From G963556115 sp963678205 (GTDB taxonomy: Bacteria; Planctomycetota; SZUA-567): a DNA stretch of 64,000 nucleotides. The stretch lies in assembly GCA_963678205.1 (NCBI GenBank), contig OY782760.1, positions 2,356,001 to 2,420,000 of the forward strand, in the 5' to 3' direction. The notes under the pieces were generated by a model, which searched no databases, had not been told where the DNA came from, and worked only from the letters and a program-made list of their open reading frames with translations. Every line of letters starts with the position of its first letter. Within the stretch, counting starts at the first letter, position 1. Of the stretch, positions 43,215 to 51,234 are shown piece after piece. Position numbers and translations under genes: made by a program.

Positions 43215-45503
43215 CTAACCCAATGCACCATTACTATCAGACTCGCTTTCGTACTCATCCCACTCTTTATCTTGATGAATTTCATGGTCAGTATTAATCT
43301 CCTGAAATTCATCAAGATGAAAATACGCCTTAATAACTCTCTTTACAAGTCGGGCACAACTTGCTCCGCCATGATCACCATATGGTATAAGAGCAACAAC
43401 TGCAATTTCCGGTTCATCGTAAGGAGCAATTGCTGCAAAAGACGCATGTGTAACCCGGTTTTTTCTCCTACCCGCTTCAGCAGAACCCGTCTTTCCAATA
43501 TACTCAAACCCTTCAATCATTCCAAGTCTGAATGCAGTTCCTCTGGGATATTCTCCTGTTTGTACAACTTTCCACATACCATTTTTAATAAGGTTAACAT
43601 TTTTATCAGAAAACTTAAATCTTCCTTTAGGATAATTTAAAGTTGGATCAGAAGGATCATACTTAAGATGCGGCACAACCTTATAACCACCATTCACAAT
43701 TGTTGAATAAGCTACAGCAAGCTGTATAGGAGTAACATCAACTGCTCCCTGACCAATAGAAAGATGATAATTTTCCCCTAACGACCAACGAATACCAGTA
43801 AAAGCATTCTCAGGTAAATGTCCAACCCGTTCACGTGGTAAATCTATTCCCGTAACAGACCCAAGCCCGAAATCTCTCAACCATGAAGATAAGCGTTTAC
43901 CACCAAGTGCTTGTCCTGCATGATAAAAAAATACATTACACGAAACTTTAAGAGCATCAGTAACATCCATGCTGCCATGATGAGCTCTATTCATACAAAC
44001 ATACTCTTTATCTCCAATATACTCAACTCCTTCACATATATAATGAGTATTCGCAGTGATTGCACCTTCTTCTAGTGCAGCCATACCAACCAGAGGTTTT
44101 ATTGTTGAACCTGCAGGTGATGCACCTTTTACAACTCCATAAATTGCCCGATTGTATAAAGGAAACTTTTTATCGTCAATTATACTTTTGTAATAATCAG
44201 GATCGTGAATTTTGTTGGGATCATAACTTGGTGTACTTACCATTGCATAGATTTCACCATTATGAACATTCATAACGACAACAACTCCTGGGAACTCGTC
44301 ATACCCCAGTCTATTCAACACTTTTCTGTGCTTTGGTTCTCTGCTCAATTTTTTAAGCTCATCATTGAGTATATTGCTTACTTTTTGCTGAAAATCAACA
44401 TCAATTGTAAGTTTTAGATTCTTGCCATTAATAGCATCTTTTCTCATTCCAGCATTAATAAATAATCTTGGACCATCTGGATTAGGCTTAACAAGTTTTT
44501 CTACTCTCCAGACATGTCTGCCACGCAATTCTTGATTATACCACTGCTCAATACCGCTTCTGCCCACAGTTTCATTTGAAAAAGTGCCGCCTGATAGATA
44601 ATAATCTTTACCTTCACTTCTGCGTATACGTGGCTTGATCATTTCTTCCTCTTCAGACCCAGGCTCTATTTCAAAAAACAGATGACCACTCTTAACAATT
44701 TTATTATCCCCAGGAACCAATTCGTGATTATCATCCCAATAACCACGAAGCTGCTGATACTCGCTATTTATCAAGTTACCTGTATAGCCGGTAATATGCG
44801 CCATTAATTCACCATAAGGATAAATTCGTTTATATCCTCCGCGAACATTTAATGCCTCAAACTTATCTTTTGTATATGGATTTAACTGAATTTGCTCAAT
44901 TTCTTGATATGACTTGAGTGAAATATCGTTGAGCATAACACGCGGGTCTGTAAAAGAATGCATTATATCTCTTTGACTTTTATAAATACCACTCTTACTT
45001 TTAACACTTATTTGTGAAAGAATACCAATAATACTATTTACTACTCTTTCCTTTGAGTTTTCAATGGAGCTTATTTCTGCATCGTTTTTTAAGAGTATTT
45101 GCGATAGTTCTTCTACAAAATCGGAGTGTTCTAGCAGATTTTTCTTAAGAAGATTTAGTTTTATCTCACGCTGTGTGCCAGCAGCAACAAGTGCCTCATA
45201 AACACTCTCTGGAGTTAGCACGTCAATATTACTGATAAGTTTACGCTTGCCAGCAATTTTTTTATAGCTTGCAAGCTGCATCCATAAATCAAAACTCGCG
45301 GTATCACCAGCAAGCACTCGCCCACGTCTATCAAGAATACTACCTCTAGACGGTGGAATTGGTCGAAGCCTGTGAAGCCTTCGTTCTCCCATTTTTTTGT
45401 AGTATTCAGAGGTATATACCTGTAAATACCAGAGTCTGCCAATTAACAAGAAAAAACCGACAGCAAAGATGAACCCTAGTATGACTGTTCTGCGTCTAAA
45501 CAT
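43215..45503 (-). CDS. mrdA: Penicillin-binding protein 2 (transpeptidase)
   Basis: Class B PBP that cross-links side-wall peptidoglycan during elongation. The 762 residues exceed the usual 600-650, mainly in the dimerisation region. A short N-terminal anchor (RTVILGFIFAVGFFLLIGRLW) is followed by the pedestal domain (RLRPIPPSRGSILDRRG). Transpeptidase motifs are SxxK as STIK (Ser466), SxN as SCN, and KTG in GKTGSAE. The C-terminal tail is Asp/Glu/Ser-rich. It lies between exbD and rodA in the leftward envelope block. Confidence 0.94.
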   Translation of the reverse strand: MFRRRTVILGFIFAVGFFLLIGRLWYLQVYTSEYYKKMGERRLHRLRPIPPSRGSILDRRGRVLAGDTASFDLWMQLASYKKIAGKRKLISNIDVLTPESVYEALVAAGTQREIKLNLLKKNLLEHSDFVEELSQILLKNDAEISSIENSKERVVNSIIGILSQISVKSKSGIYKSQRDIMHSFTDPRVMLNDISLKSYQEIEQIQLNPYTKDKFEALNVRGGYKRIYPYGELMAHITGYTGNLINSEYQQLRGYWDDNHELVPGDNKIVKSGHLFFEIEPGSEEEEMIKPRIRRSEGKDYYLSGGTFSNETVGRSGIEQWYNQELRGRHVWRVEKLVKPNPDGPRLFINAGMRKDAINGKNLKLTIDVDFQQKVSNILNDELKKLSREPKHRKVLNRLGYDEFPGVVVVMNVHNGEIYAMVSTPSYDPNKIHDPDYYKSIIDDKKFPLYNRAIYGVVKGASPAGSTIKPLVGMAALEEGAITANTHYICEGVEYIGDKEYVCMNRAHHGSMDVTDALKVSCNVFFYHAGQALGGKRLSSWLRDFGLGSVTGIDLPRERVGHLPENAFTGIRWSLGENYHLSIGQGAVDVTPIQLAVAYSTIVNGGYKVVPHLKYDPSDPTLNYPKGRFKFSDKNVNLIKNGMWKVVQTGEYPRGTAFRLGMIEGFEYIGKTGSAEAGRRKNRVTHASFAAIAPYDEPEIAVVALIPYGDHGGASCARLVKRVIKAYFHLDEFQEINTDHEIHQDKEWDEYESESDSNGALG

Positions 45504-45541
45504 TTATTATTAACTTTTACCAAGTATGTATTAATATTAAT

Positions 45542-45985
45542 TTAAAAATCTAAATCAGAATAAGTACCAAAAGAGATATATTTAGCACCTGCTCTCTTAC
45601 AAATATTCATAACGTCAATCACTGTTCTATGCTGAGCATGCCCATCCGCCCTTATAATTACTGATACCTCTTCTTTTGCTGCATTTGAAAATATAGACAA
45701 CTGACTAATCTTTGTTTCCAGTACCTCAGTACTTAATGGCACACTATTGAGAAAAACCTTCCCTTGAGAATTAATATTTATTATTAACTCATCGTTCGTT
45801 CTATATTCAGAAATTCCTTCTGAAGCAATCGGTAGGTGAATCACCTCAAATCCAAGTAGTTTCTCATCTCTAAACATTGAAGTTACACATGTTGCAAACA
45901 ACATAAGAACAAAAAGCAAGCTTAGAAAAGGAATAATCAGGTAAGCAACACTTTCAACATCCTCACCTCTACCTTTAAAATTCAT
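45542..45985 (-). CDS. exbD: ExbD/TolR-family protein lacking the channel aspartate
   Basis: Single-pass partner of an ExbB/TolQ motor, 147 residues. It has an N-terminal membrane helix and a periplasmic ExbD domain (ELIININSQGKVFLNSVPLS..., ADGHAQHRTVIDVMNICKRAGAKYISFGT). In typical members the helix reads PLIDVxxxLL, with an Asp needed for proton flow. Here the matching stretch is IIPFLSLLFVLMLF, with Ser in place of Asp and no acidic residue in the helix. It is 14 bases after the ExbB-like gene, so the two are a pair. No TonB is visible in the window. Confidence 0.85.
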   Translation of the reverse strand: MNFKGRGEDVESVAYLIIPFLSLLFVLMLFATCVTSMFRDEKLLGFEVIHLPIASEGISEYRTNDELIININSQGKVFLNSVPLSTEVLETKISQLSIFSNAAKEEVSVIIRADGHAQHRTVIDVMNICKRAGAKYISFGTYSDLDF

Positions 45986-45999
45986 ATGCCACCTCAGAT

Positions 46000-46707
46000 C
46001 TAGTTTGAATTATTCTCTCGTACATCAACAATAGTCGCAGCAATCTCCTCTGCTGCGCACTCAAGTTCATTACCAAGCCTTCCAACTCTGGCAAGACAGA
46101 CATAGTATGCTCCTAATGCCGGCACTCCAACAAGCAAACCAAGTATAGTTGCCCCTAATGCTTCACTTATACCTCCAGCCATCATAACACTTCTCATACC
46201 GATAGCACCTTCACTACCTAGAGCAGCAAATGCCTTACTTATTCCAATCACAGTACCAAGCATTCCAACAAGTGGAGCAATAACTCCAATATGCGCAATA
46301 TGTGATAATCTCTGTTTTAGTGCTCCAATCTCACGTAGTCCTTGCCCCTGCATAGCAGCAATAATTCTCATATGTGATGTATTATGCAGCTTTAACCCAG
46401 GTAATATTATATTAGAAAAAAGTGTAATATGATCATTTAGATATCCAATAGCACTTTCAATTTTACCTGCTCCAACCTCATCCTTTACGAATGAGACATC
46501 ATCAAGAGGCATAGCAACTCGTCTTCTCGTTGTCAGCATTACCTTTGAATATAAAAATACTGCAAGTGCCAGTAAAATTGCCTGAATTATAGTTATCTCA
46601 ACATTTACAGAGATTAATTTGAAGACTAATTCAGCAGAACCTGCAGCGTAACATTGTGAAGAATAAAACGTTATAACAACAAGCAGTAATGACAAATATC
46701 TATACAC
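46000..46707 (-). CDS. exbB: ExbB/TolQ/MotA-family proton channel protein
   Basis: Membrane motor subunit of 235 residues with an apparent signal peptide (YLSLLLVVITFYSSQCYA). Three helices follow; the last two form the conserved core GVIAPLVGMLGTVIGISKAF and GISEALGATILGLLVGVPALGAYY, with the usual pore Thr residues. These would power a TonB- or Tol-like process. The start of a long leftward unit, exbB-exbD-mrdA-rodA-murI-trkH-trkA, lies here. Confidence 0.88.
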   Translation of the reverse strand: MYRYLSLLLVVITFYSSQCYAAGSAELVFKLISVNVEITIIQAILLALAVFLYSKVMLTTRRRVAMPLDDVSFVKDEVGAGKIESAIGYLNDHITLFSNIILPGLKLHNTSHMRIIAAMQGQGLREIGALKQRLSHIAHIGVIAPLVGMLGTVIGISKAFAALGSEGAIGMRSVMMAGGISEALGATILGLLVGVPALGAYYVCLARVGRLGNELECAAEEIAATIVDVRENNSN

Positions 46708-46846
46708 AGTAATAACTCCATATTAAGTAACATATTAACACATAAGCTTTTAGTAATATTTTATACTTTAGGGTAGTCAAGTCAACTCAAGTTTATTATA
46801 ATATAATAAACTTATATATGTACTACTTAAATAATCGAAAAATATT

Positions 46847-47449
46847 ATGTCAATTTTAAATATAACAACCCAAAAAAAAATACTTAGAGACAAGATTAAA
46901 ACTATTATATCAATAATACCTGATTCTAAGCGTCAAAATTATGACAAAGCGCTATGTGAATCTTTTATTACATTTTATAATTCCACAATGCTTATTGAAG
47001 CTACAAGACCTTTAACCATACTTACTTACATGCCTCTTCCTGATGAACCGAATATAACCAATTTAATGCTATCTGCACCTTTTTTAAGTGCAGAAATAGT
47101 CCTTCCAGTCTCTGAAATTAATGGTGAGCTTACTCTAAAAAGATTAACTGAAACTGTTTGTACTGGACGCTATAATATTAAAGAACCCTCCTCAAACAGC
47201 CCAATTGTCAACCACGAAGAAATCGACTTGGCGATAATACCTGCAAGAGCACTAGGAAAATCTGGTGAACGCTTAGGAAGAGGAAAAGGATATTATGACA
47301 GGTTTTTAGAAAAATGCTCGTGCATAACTATTGGTCTCTGCTATGACGAGCAAATTTTTGACGACATTCCAATGTCTGCTCATGACAAATGCATAGATTA
47401 TGTAATAACACCAACAACTGTTTACTATAACAACAAACAGCTTTTATAG
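46847..47449 (+). CDS. fau: 5-formyltetrahydrofolate cyclo-ligase
   Basis: ATP-dependent conversion of 5-formyl-THF to 5,10-methenyl-THF. The 200 residues match the family. An N-terminal KKILRDKIKTIISII helix is followed by the substrate strand LTYMPLPDEPN and the ATP/folate loop ALGKSGERLGRGKGYYDRFL, the diagnostic motif. It ends near TIGLCYDEQIF...PMSAHDKCIDYVITP, typical of the C-terminus. It is alone on its strand between two leftward units and ends at a hairpin. Confidence 0.93.
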   Translation: MSILNITTQKKILRDKIKTIISIIPDSKRQNYDKALCESFITFYNSTMLIEATRPLTILTYMPLPDEPNITNLMLSAPFLSAEIVLPVSEINGELTLKRLTETVCTGRYNIKEPSSNSPIVNHEEIDLAIIPARALGKSGERLGRGKGYYDRFLEKCSCITIGLCYDEQIFDDIPMSAHDKCIDYVITPTTVYYNNKQLL

Positions 47450-47550
47450 GCATTAATACTAATTTAATAGCACAATGTACGTGCTATATTAAATCAATCT
47501 AAATCGATGACATAGTATACAACATATAATATTGAAATTATTAAAAATTA

Positions 47551-47586
47551 AAAGGATTTCAACTGTTACGACAATTGAAATCCTTT
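47551..47586. terminator. Bidirectional terminator between fau and ablB
   Basis: Perfect 12-bp stem AAAGGATTTCAA / TTGAAATCCTTT with a 12-base loop, between convergent fau and ablB, followed by TATAATTAAA. Confidence 0.8.
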
Positions 47587-47614
47587 ATAATTAAAGTTCA
47601 GCAAAAATAGATGT

Positions 47615-48457
47615 CTAATTATTTCTGCGATCTTTATACCATACATTCATACTCTCAATATTACCCGAAATATTAGTATTATTTTTGAGCCTTCCTCCAA
47701 AACAATACCCTGCCTTAGAAAAAGTTGTATTCATTCCATAGCTACTAGCACGTGCAATTGTGTAGAAAGTATTAATCCCCTTCTGACTAGTGCTACTTTC
47801 CATCAAACCAAGCAGTCTGGAAGCATAACCTTTTGAGCGAAATTCCGTAACTGTTGCAAAATCCGTCATCTCCGCAGAATGTGTTTTATAGTCAATTTCA
47901 GCAGACGAAAGAGCAACAATTTTAGCATCAATTTCTACACAATAATAATCAATATGATCTCTCATAGTATCAAGCAAGTATTTAGAATCAAAAATTGGAA
48001 ATGGGTAGGTAGGAAATACCTCCATATACACACTTACCATCTGAGCAACGTCGTCCTCAGTACATTGCCTTAATGTTCCATAAATATCAGGCGGTGTCCT
48101 ATCTACATTATTTTTTGATTGAGCACTACTAAACACAGAGCAATAAGTATCAACATTTTGCTCAAACAAACGCTCATCATCTAGGTAGTAGGTCAAATAA
48201 AACAGATCTTCATTATCTAAAAAAAAGTTTGGTATGAATGCTTCAATTAAAAAACCTCTATTGACATAATTTGCAAGATCAGAAGATTTAACCTTTGCAA
48301 TAATTTTAGAATATCCCTCATTATTTGCAAGGAGAAACAAATTATCAATAAGTACTTCACAAGCAGTGTCACCTTTATTCATCAAATAAATTCTGTCATT
48401 GAACTTTCCGTGATGTATTACAGTACCACAATCTAAAGTTTCTATTTTATCATACAT
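47615..48457 (-). CDS. ablB: Beta-lysine N-acetyltransferase AblB
   Basis: Acetylates beta-lysine to the compatible solute N-epsilon-acetyl-beta-lysine. The ATG at 48457, with CAGGA eight bases before it, gives about 280 residues and the family start MYDKIETLDCGTVIHHG; a TTG at 48490 is less likely. The N-terminal half is the AblB-specific domain (NDRIYLMNKGDT, LIDNLFLLANNEGYSKIIAKV). The C-terminal half is a GNAT fold: VALSSAEIDYKTHSAEMTDF and the acetyl-CoA loop EFRSKGYASRLLGLME. It lies 53 bases downstream of ablA. Confidence 0.93.
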   Translation of the reverse strand: MYDKIETLDCGTVIHHGKFNDRIYLMNKGDTACEVLIDNLFLLANNEGYSKIIAKVKSSDLANYVNRGFLIEAFIPNFFLDNEDLFYLTYYLDDERLFEQNVDTYCSVFSSAQSKNNVDRTPPDIYGTLRQCTEDDVAQMVSVYMEVFPTYPFPIFDSKYLLDTMRDHIDYYCVEIDAKIVALSSAEIDYKTHSAEMTDFATVTEFRSKGYASRLLGLMESSTSQKGINTFYTIARASSYGMNTTFSKAGYCFGGRLKNNTNISGNIESMNVWYKDRRNN

Positions 48458-48510
48458 TGCGAACATCCTGTTAAAATCATTACACAACAAAACTCATGCG
48501 AAATATGAAA

Positions 48511-49821
48511 TTAATCATTATCACGTCTTTCATATCTGGCGTTGCCTTCAGGCACAAGTGAAATTGTTTCATCATGATCTGCAAGTAACTTTTCTATTCC
48601 AACGGCCTTGCGTTCATCAGAATCTTCAAGGGACAGCATTAAATCACAAACATCACATTCTCGGTCACAAAAATTTGTTTCATATGAATCTGGTTCCTTA
48701 TATGTCGTTATCACCCCTTCATAGTTTCTTAAAACAACCTTATTCGTCGACCATGATATCAAGTAATTTGGCATTACTGGTATCTTCCCTCCTCCACCAG
48801 GAGCATCGATTACATAAGTTGGCACACAAAAGCCACTTGTATGACCTATAAGACTCTCAAGAATCTCTATTCCTTTACCTACCGGAGTTCTAAAATGACT
48901 CAGACCTTCAGATAAATCACATTGATATAAGTAATATGGTCTGATCCTATTCGCAACAAGTTTATGAACTAATGAACGCATTATACGTGGGCAATCATTA
49001 ACCCCTGCAAGTAACACCGACTGGTTTCCAAGTGGTATACCAGAATCAGCAAGTTTTGCAATAGCTTGTTTTGATGAATTTGTTATTTCACGTGGGTGAT
49101 TGAAGTGAGTGTTAACCCATAAAGGCTTATATTTTTTTAAAACATCAACAAGAGCTGGGGTAATTCTTTGTGGCAAGACAACAGGTGTTCTTGTACCAAT
49201 TCTAACAACCTCAACATGCTCAATTTTGCTAAGTTCAGAAAGTATCCAGTCAATATAGTCATCTGGTAACATAAAAGGATCACCACCACTCAGCAATACA
49301 TCGCGAATTTGAGGGGTATTCTTAATATACTCAATTCCTTTACTTATCTGTTCGCGACAAGGAATGGTATTTTGATCTCCTACTTTTCTTTTTCTTGTAC
49401 AGTGTCTGCAATACATAGCACAGCTATTACTAACTAGAAGAAGAACTCTATCAGGATAGCGATGAGTAAGTCCAGTAACAGGGCAATCCTTATCTTCATG
49501 CAAGGGATCATGCATATCAAGAGAAGTTACAGTAAGCTCATCAACAGTTGGGAAACACTGTTTAAAAATTGGATCATTCTCAATGTTGTCGCAATCTACA
49601 AGAGAAAGATAATATGGAGTAACAGATAATGGAAATTTCTTAACTATATTGTTAAAATTAAATCGAATCATTTCTGGAAACTCTGCACCAAGTAATCTTT
49701 CTGCCTGGTTAATATCAGTAACACAATGCTTAAGCTGCCACTTCCAATCCAACCAATTAGACAAATTGGCTCCATTAATCTCACTTAGAATATCTTTTTG
49801 TTGTTCACTTAGTTTTAAAAT
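48511..49821 (-). CDS. ablA: Lysine 2,3-aminomutase
   Basis: Radical-SAM, PLP-dependent conversion of L-lysine to beta-lysine, the first step of N-acetyl-beta-lysine synthesis. The [4Fe-4S]-SAM motif is CAMYCRHC (Cys134, 138, 141 in this numbering), followed by TRKRKVG. The block DVLLSGGDPFMLPDDYIDW is typical. The PLP Lys region is DAPGGGGKIPVMPNY. A Cys-rich end (FCDRECDVCDLML) is also present. The start is unclear: the first standard start is a TTG at 49764 with GGAG five bases before it. A perfect AGGAGG at 49831-49836 instead points to an ATT at 49821, which adds 19 residues (KLSEQQKDILSEING...). I give the longer version. Confidence 0.92.
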   Translation of the reverse strand: MLKLSEQQKDILSEINGANLSNWLDWKWQLKHCVTDINQAERLLGAEFPEMIRFNFNNIVKKFPLSVTPYYLSLVDCDNIENDPIFKQCFPTVDELTVTSLDMHDPLHEDKDCPVTGLTHRYPDRVLLLVSNSCAMYCRHCTRKRKVGDQNTIPCREQISKGIEYIKNTPQIRDVLLSGGDPFMLPDDYIDWILSELSKIEHVEVVRIGTRTPVVLPQRITPALVDVLKKYKPLWVNTHFNHPREITNSSKQAIAKLADSGIPLGNQSVLLAGVNDCPRIMRSLVHKLVANRIRPYYLYQCDLSEGLSHFRTPVGKGIEILESLIGHTSGFCVPTYVIDAPGGGGKIPVMPNYLISWSTNKVVLRNYEGVITTYKEPDSYETNFCDRECDVCDLMLSLEDSDERKAVGIEKLLADHDETISLVPEGNARYERRDND

Positions 49822-49844
49822 AAGACAAAACCTCCTATATAAAG

Positions 49845-50315
49845 TTAATCTGACGGACTCGGAATCAAATTAGGAGAAGCATCAACATCCTCGACCTTCA
49901 TTAATTTAACAATCCTCTCCAATGATTCCGCTATTTGCTGCTGTTCATCACAAGACAGGTTCATTAACGACTCAGCAAAATGATCCTGTAACAATGAAGG
50001 TGAAGTATCAAGTATTTCTATACCCTTTAAAGTTGGACAAACAAAAACTTTCCTCCTGTCACTACTTGAACGCTGACGCTCAACAAATCCTTTTGATTCA
50101 AGTCTATCGATAATACCAGTAATGGTACTTGCACTCAAATTAACTTTCTTCTTAAGATTTGACAGCGTTGTACTTTCAGTAGAAACAACTTCACGTAAAC
50201 AAAGAAGTTGCGGTGCTGTAAGGCCTAGCCTTGTATTCAACTGGCGAGAATAAATATATACCCCTCTAATAATCCTTCTTAATGAGCACAATATTTGATC
50301 TTCAATCTGACACAT
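49845..50315 (-). CDS. MarR-family regulator, EctR/CosR-like, of the ablAB operon
   Basis: DNA-binding repressor of 156 residues. The ATG at 50315 (GGGA upstream) removes a long leader that has no MarR similarity. The block LCSLRRIIRGVYIYSRQL...LGLTAPQLLCLREV strongly recalls the MarR subgroup that controls ectoine genes (EctR1, CosR). The wing is DRLESKGFVERQRSSSDRRKVF. It is the first gene of marR-ablA-ablB; ablA follows 23 bases later. Control of solute synthesis by salinity is a reasonable inference by analogy with EctR, not shown. Confidence 0.85.
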   Translation of the reverse strand: MCQIEDQILCSLRRIIRGVYIYSRQLNTRLGLTAPQLLCLREVVSTESTTLSNLKKKVNLSASTITGIIDRLESKGFVERQRSSSDRRKVFVCPTLKGIEILDTSPSLLQDHFAESLMNLSCDEQQQIAESLERIVKLMKVEDVDASPNLIPSPSD

Positions 50316-50379
50316 AATAAATCCCATAATAAAGATTACTACACAAAAATTTCTTGCAAAAATATTTTCTATACGAAAT

Positions 50380-50407
50380 ATTATAACAGAAAAGAAATTC
50401 TTGTCAA
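50380..50407 (-). promoter_or_regulatory. Consensus promoter of marR-ablA-ablB
   Basis: Perfect -35 TTGACA (50402-50407) and perfect -10 TATAAT (50380-50385) on the minus strand, with a 16-base spacer. The coding start is about 65 bases downstream. Such a strong promoter would need tight repression. Confidence 0.7.
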
Positions 50408-50425
50408 GATTTATTACTTTATTGA

Positions 50426-50437
50426 GATCTAGATCTA
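50426..50437. promoter_or_regulatory. 12-base palindrome upstream of the ablAB promoter
   Basis: AGATCTAGATCT is perfectly self-complementary and lies 18 bases upstream of the -35 box. It could bind the MarR dimer or another regulator. It is the only perfect palindrome of this length I see in the region. Confidence 0.4.
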
Positions 50438-50723
50438 AATGCTCAGTTAAATAATATTTGAAAATATACCGCAGAATCCTAACGTAACAATCCATTAAAA
50501 GAATATTGATATAAAATTCGATCTATTTATAAATATTGCTACATTACATCTAAATTTACTATATGAATTTAAAATGTAACTCTTAATTCATACAAAATTT
50601 ATAATGTAATATTTATAAGCACAAACTTTATTGTTGACAAGGAAACAAAAAATCTAATACTTTGTTTCCCTGGAATCAAATTTTATATATTCGTAATACA
50701 AGAATAGAGAAAATGATGTAATC

Positions 50724-51185
50724 ATGGATATTATAACAAGTCTGACAAGAAATATTTCAAGTATTGCCACGAAAAGAAGTGCAATGGTTAAATCTAATCT
50801 GAAATTGTACACTTTTAGCTATACATTTTCAGAGATGCATACTATTGACTATATAGGTAAAAATGAAAGGCCTAATGTTACAAGGATTGCTAAACATCTT
50901 GAAATGACAAGAGGTGCAATTAGTAAGATAGTTAAACGGCTTATCAAAAATAACCACATTGAAAGCTATAAAATTAAATCCAATAAAAAGGAGATCTATT
51001 TCAAACTAACTGCTGAAGGTCGTCAGATTTTTTCTGAACACCGTGAAATTCATGACAAAGTACATAAAATAGATTCTGCTTTTTTTAGTCAAGTCGATGA
51101 TAAATTACTCAAAAGCCTCAATCAAGTATTAACCGACTACAATGAATTTCTACTTAAGAATGCAGATGTATTCAAAAACGAATAA
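50724..51185 (+). CDS. MarR-family regulator paired with an MFS transporter
   Basis: DNA-binding protein of 153 residues. Its winged helix covers about 45-110 (NVTRIAKHLEMTRGAISKIVKRL and IKSNKKEIYFKLTAEG). It is less typical than the ablAB regulator and lacks its SRxL motif. It is followed 49 bases later by an MFS gene in the same direction, the usual arrangement of a MarR controlling an exporter. Ligand unknown. Confidence 0.82.
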   Translation: MDIITSLTRNISSIATKRSAMVKSNLKLYTFSYTFSEMHTIDYIGKNERPNVTRIAKHLEMTRGAISKIVKRLIKNNHIESYKIKSNKKEIYFKLTAEGRQIFSEHREIHDKVHKIDSAFFSQVDDKLLKSLNQVLTDYNEFLLKNADVFKNE

Positions 51186-51234
51186 TTCCTATAAAATTTA
51201 ACTTTATTCACATAAAATCGCATTGGAGTCATAA

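Larger units (their letters stand above)
50316..50723. other. Divergent regulatory region between two marR genes
   Basis: About 400 bases. On the minus strand it holds the ablAB promoter and a 12-base palindrome. The rest, about 50460-50720, is AT-rich and would carry the promoter of the rightward marR. No RNA gene seen. Confidence 0.5.
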
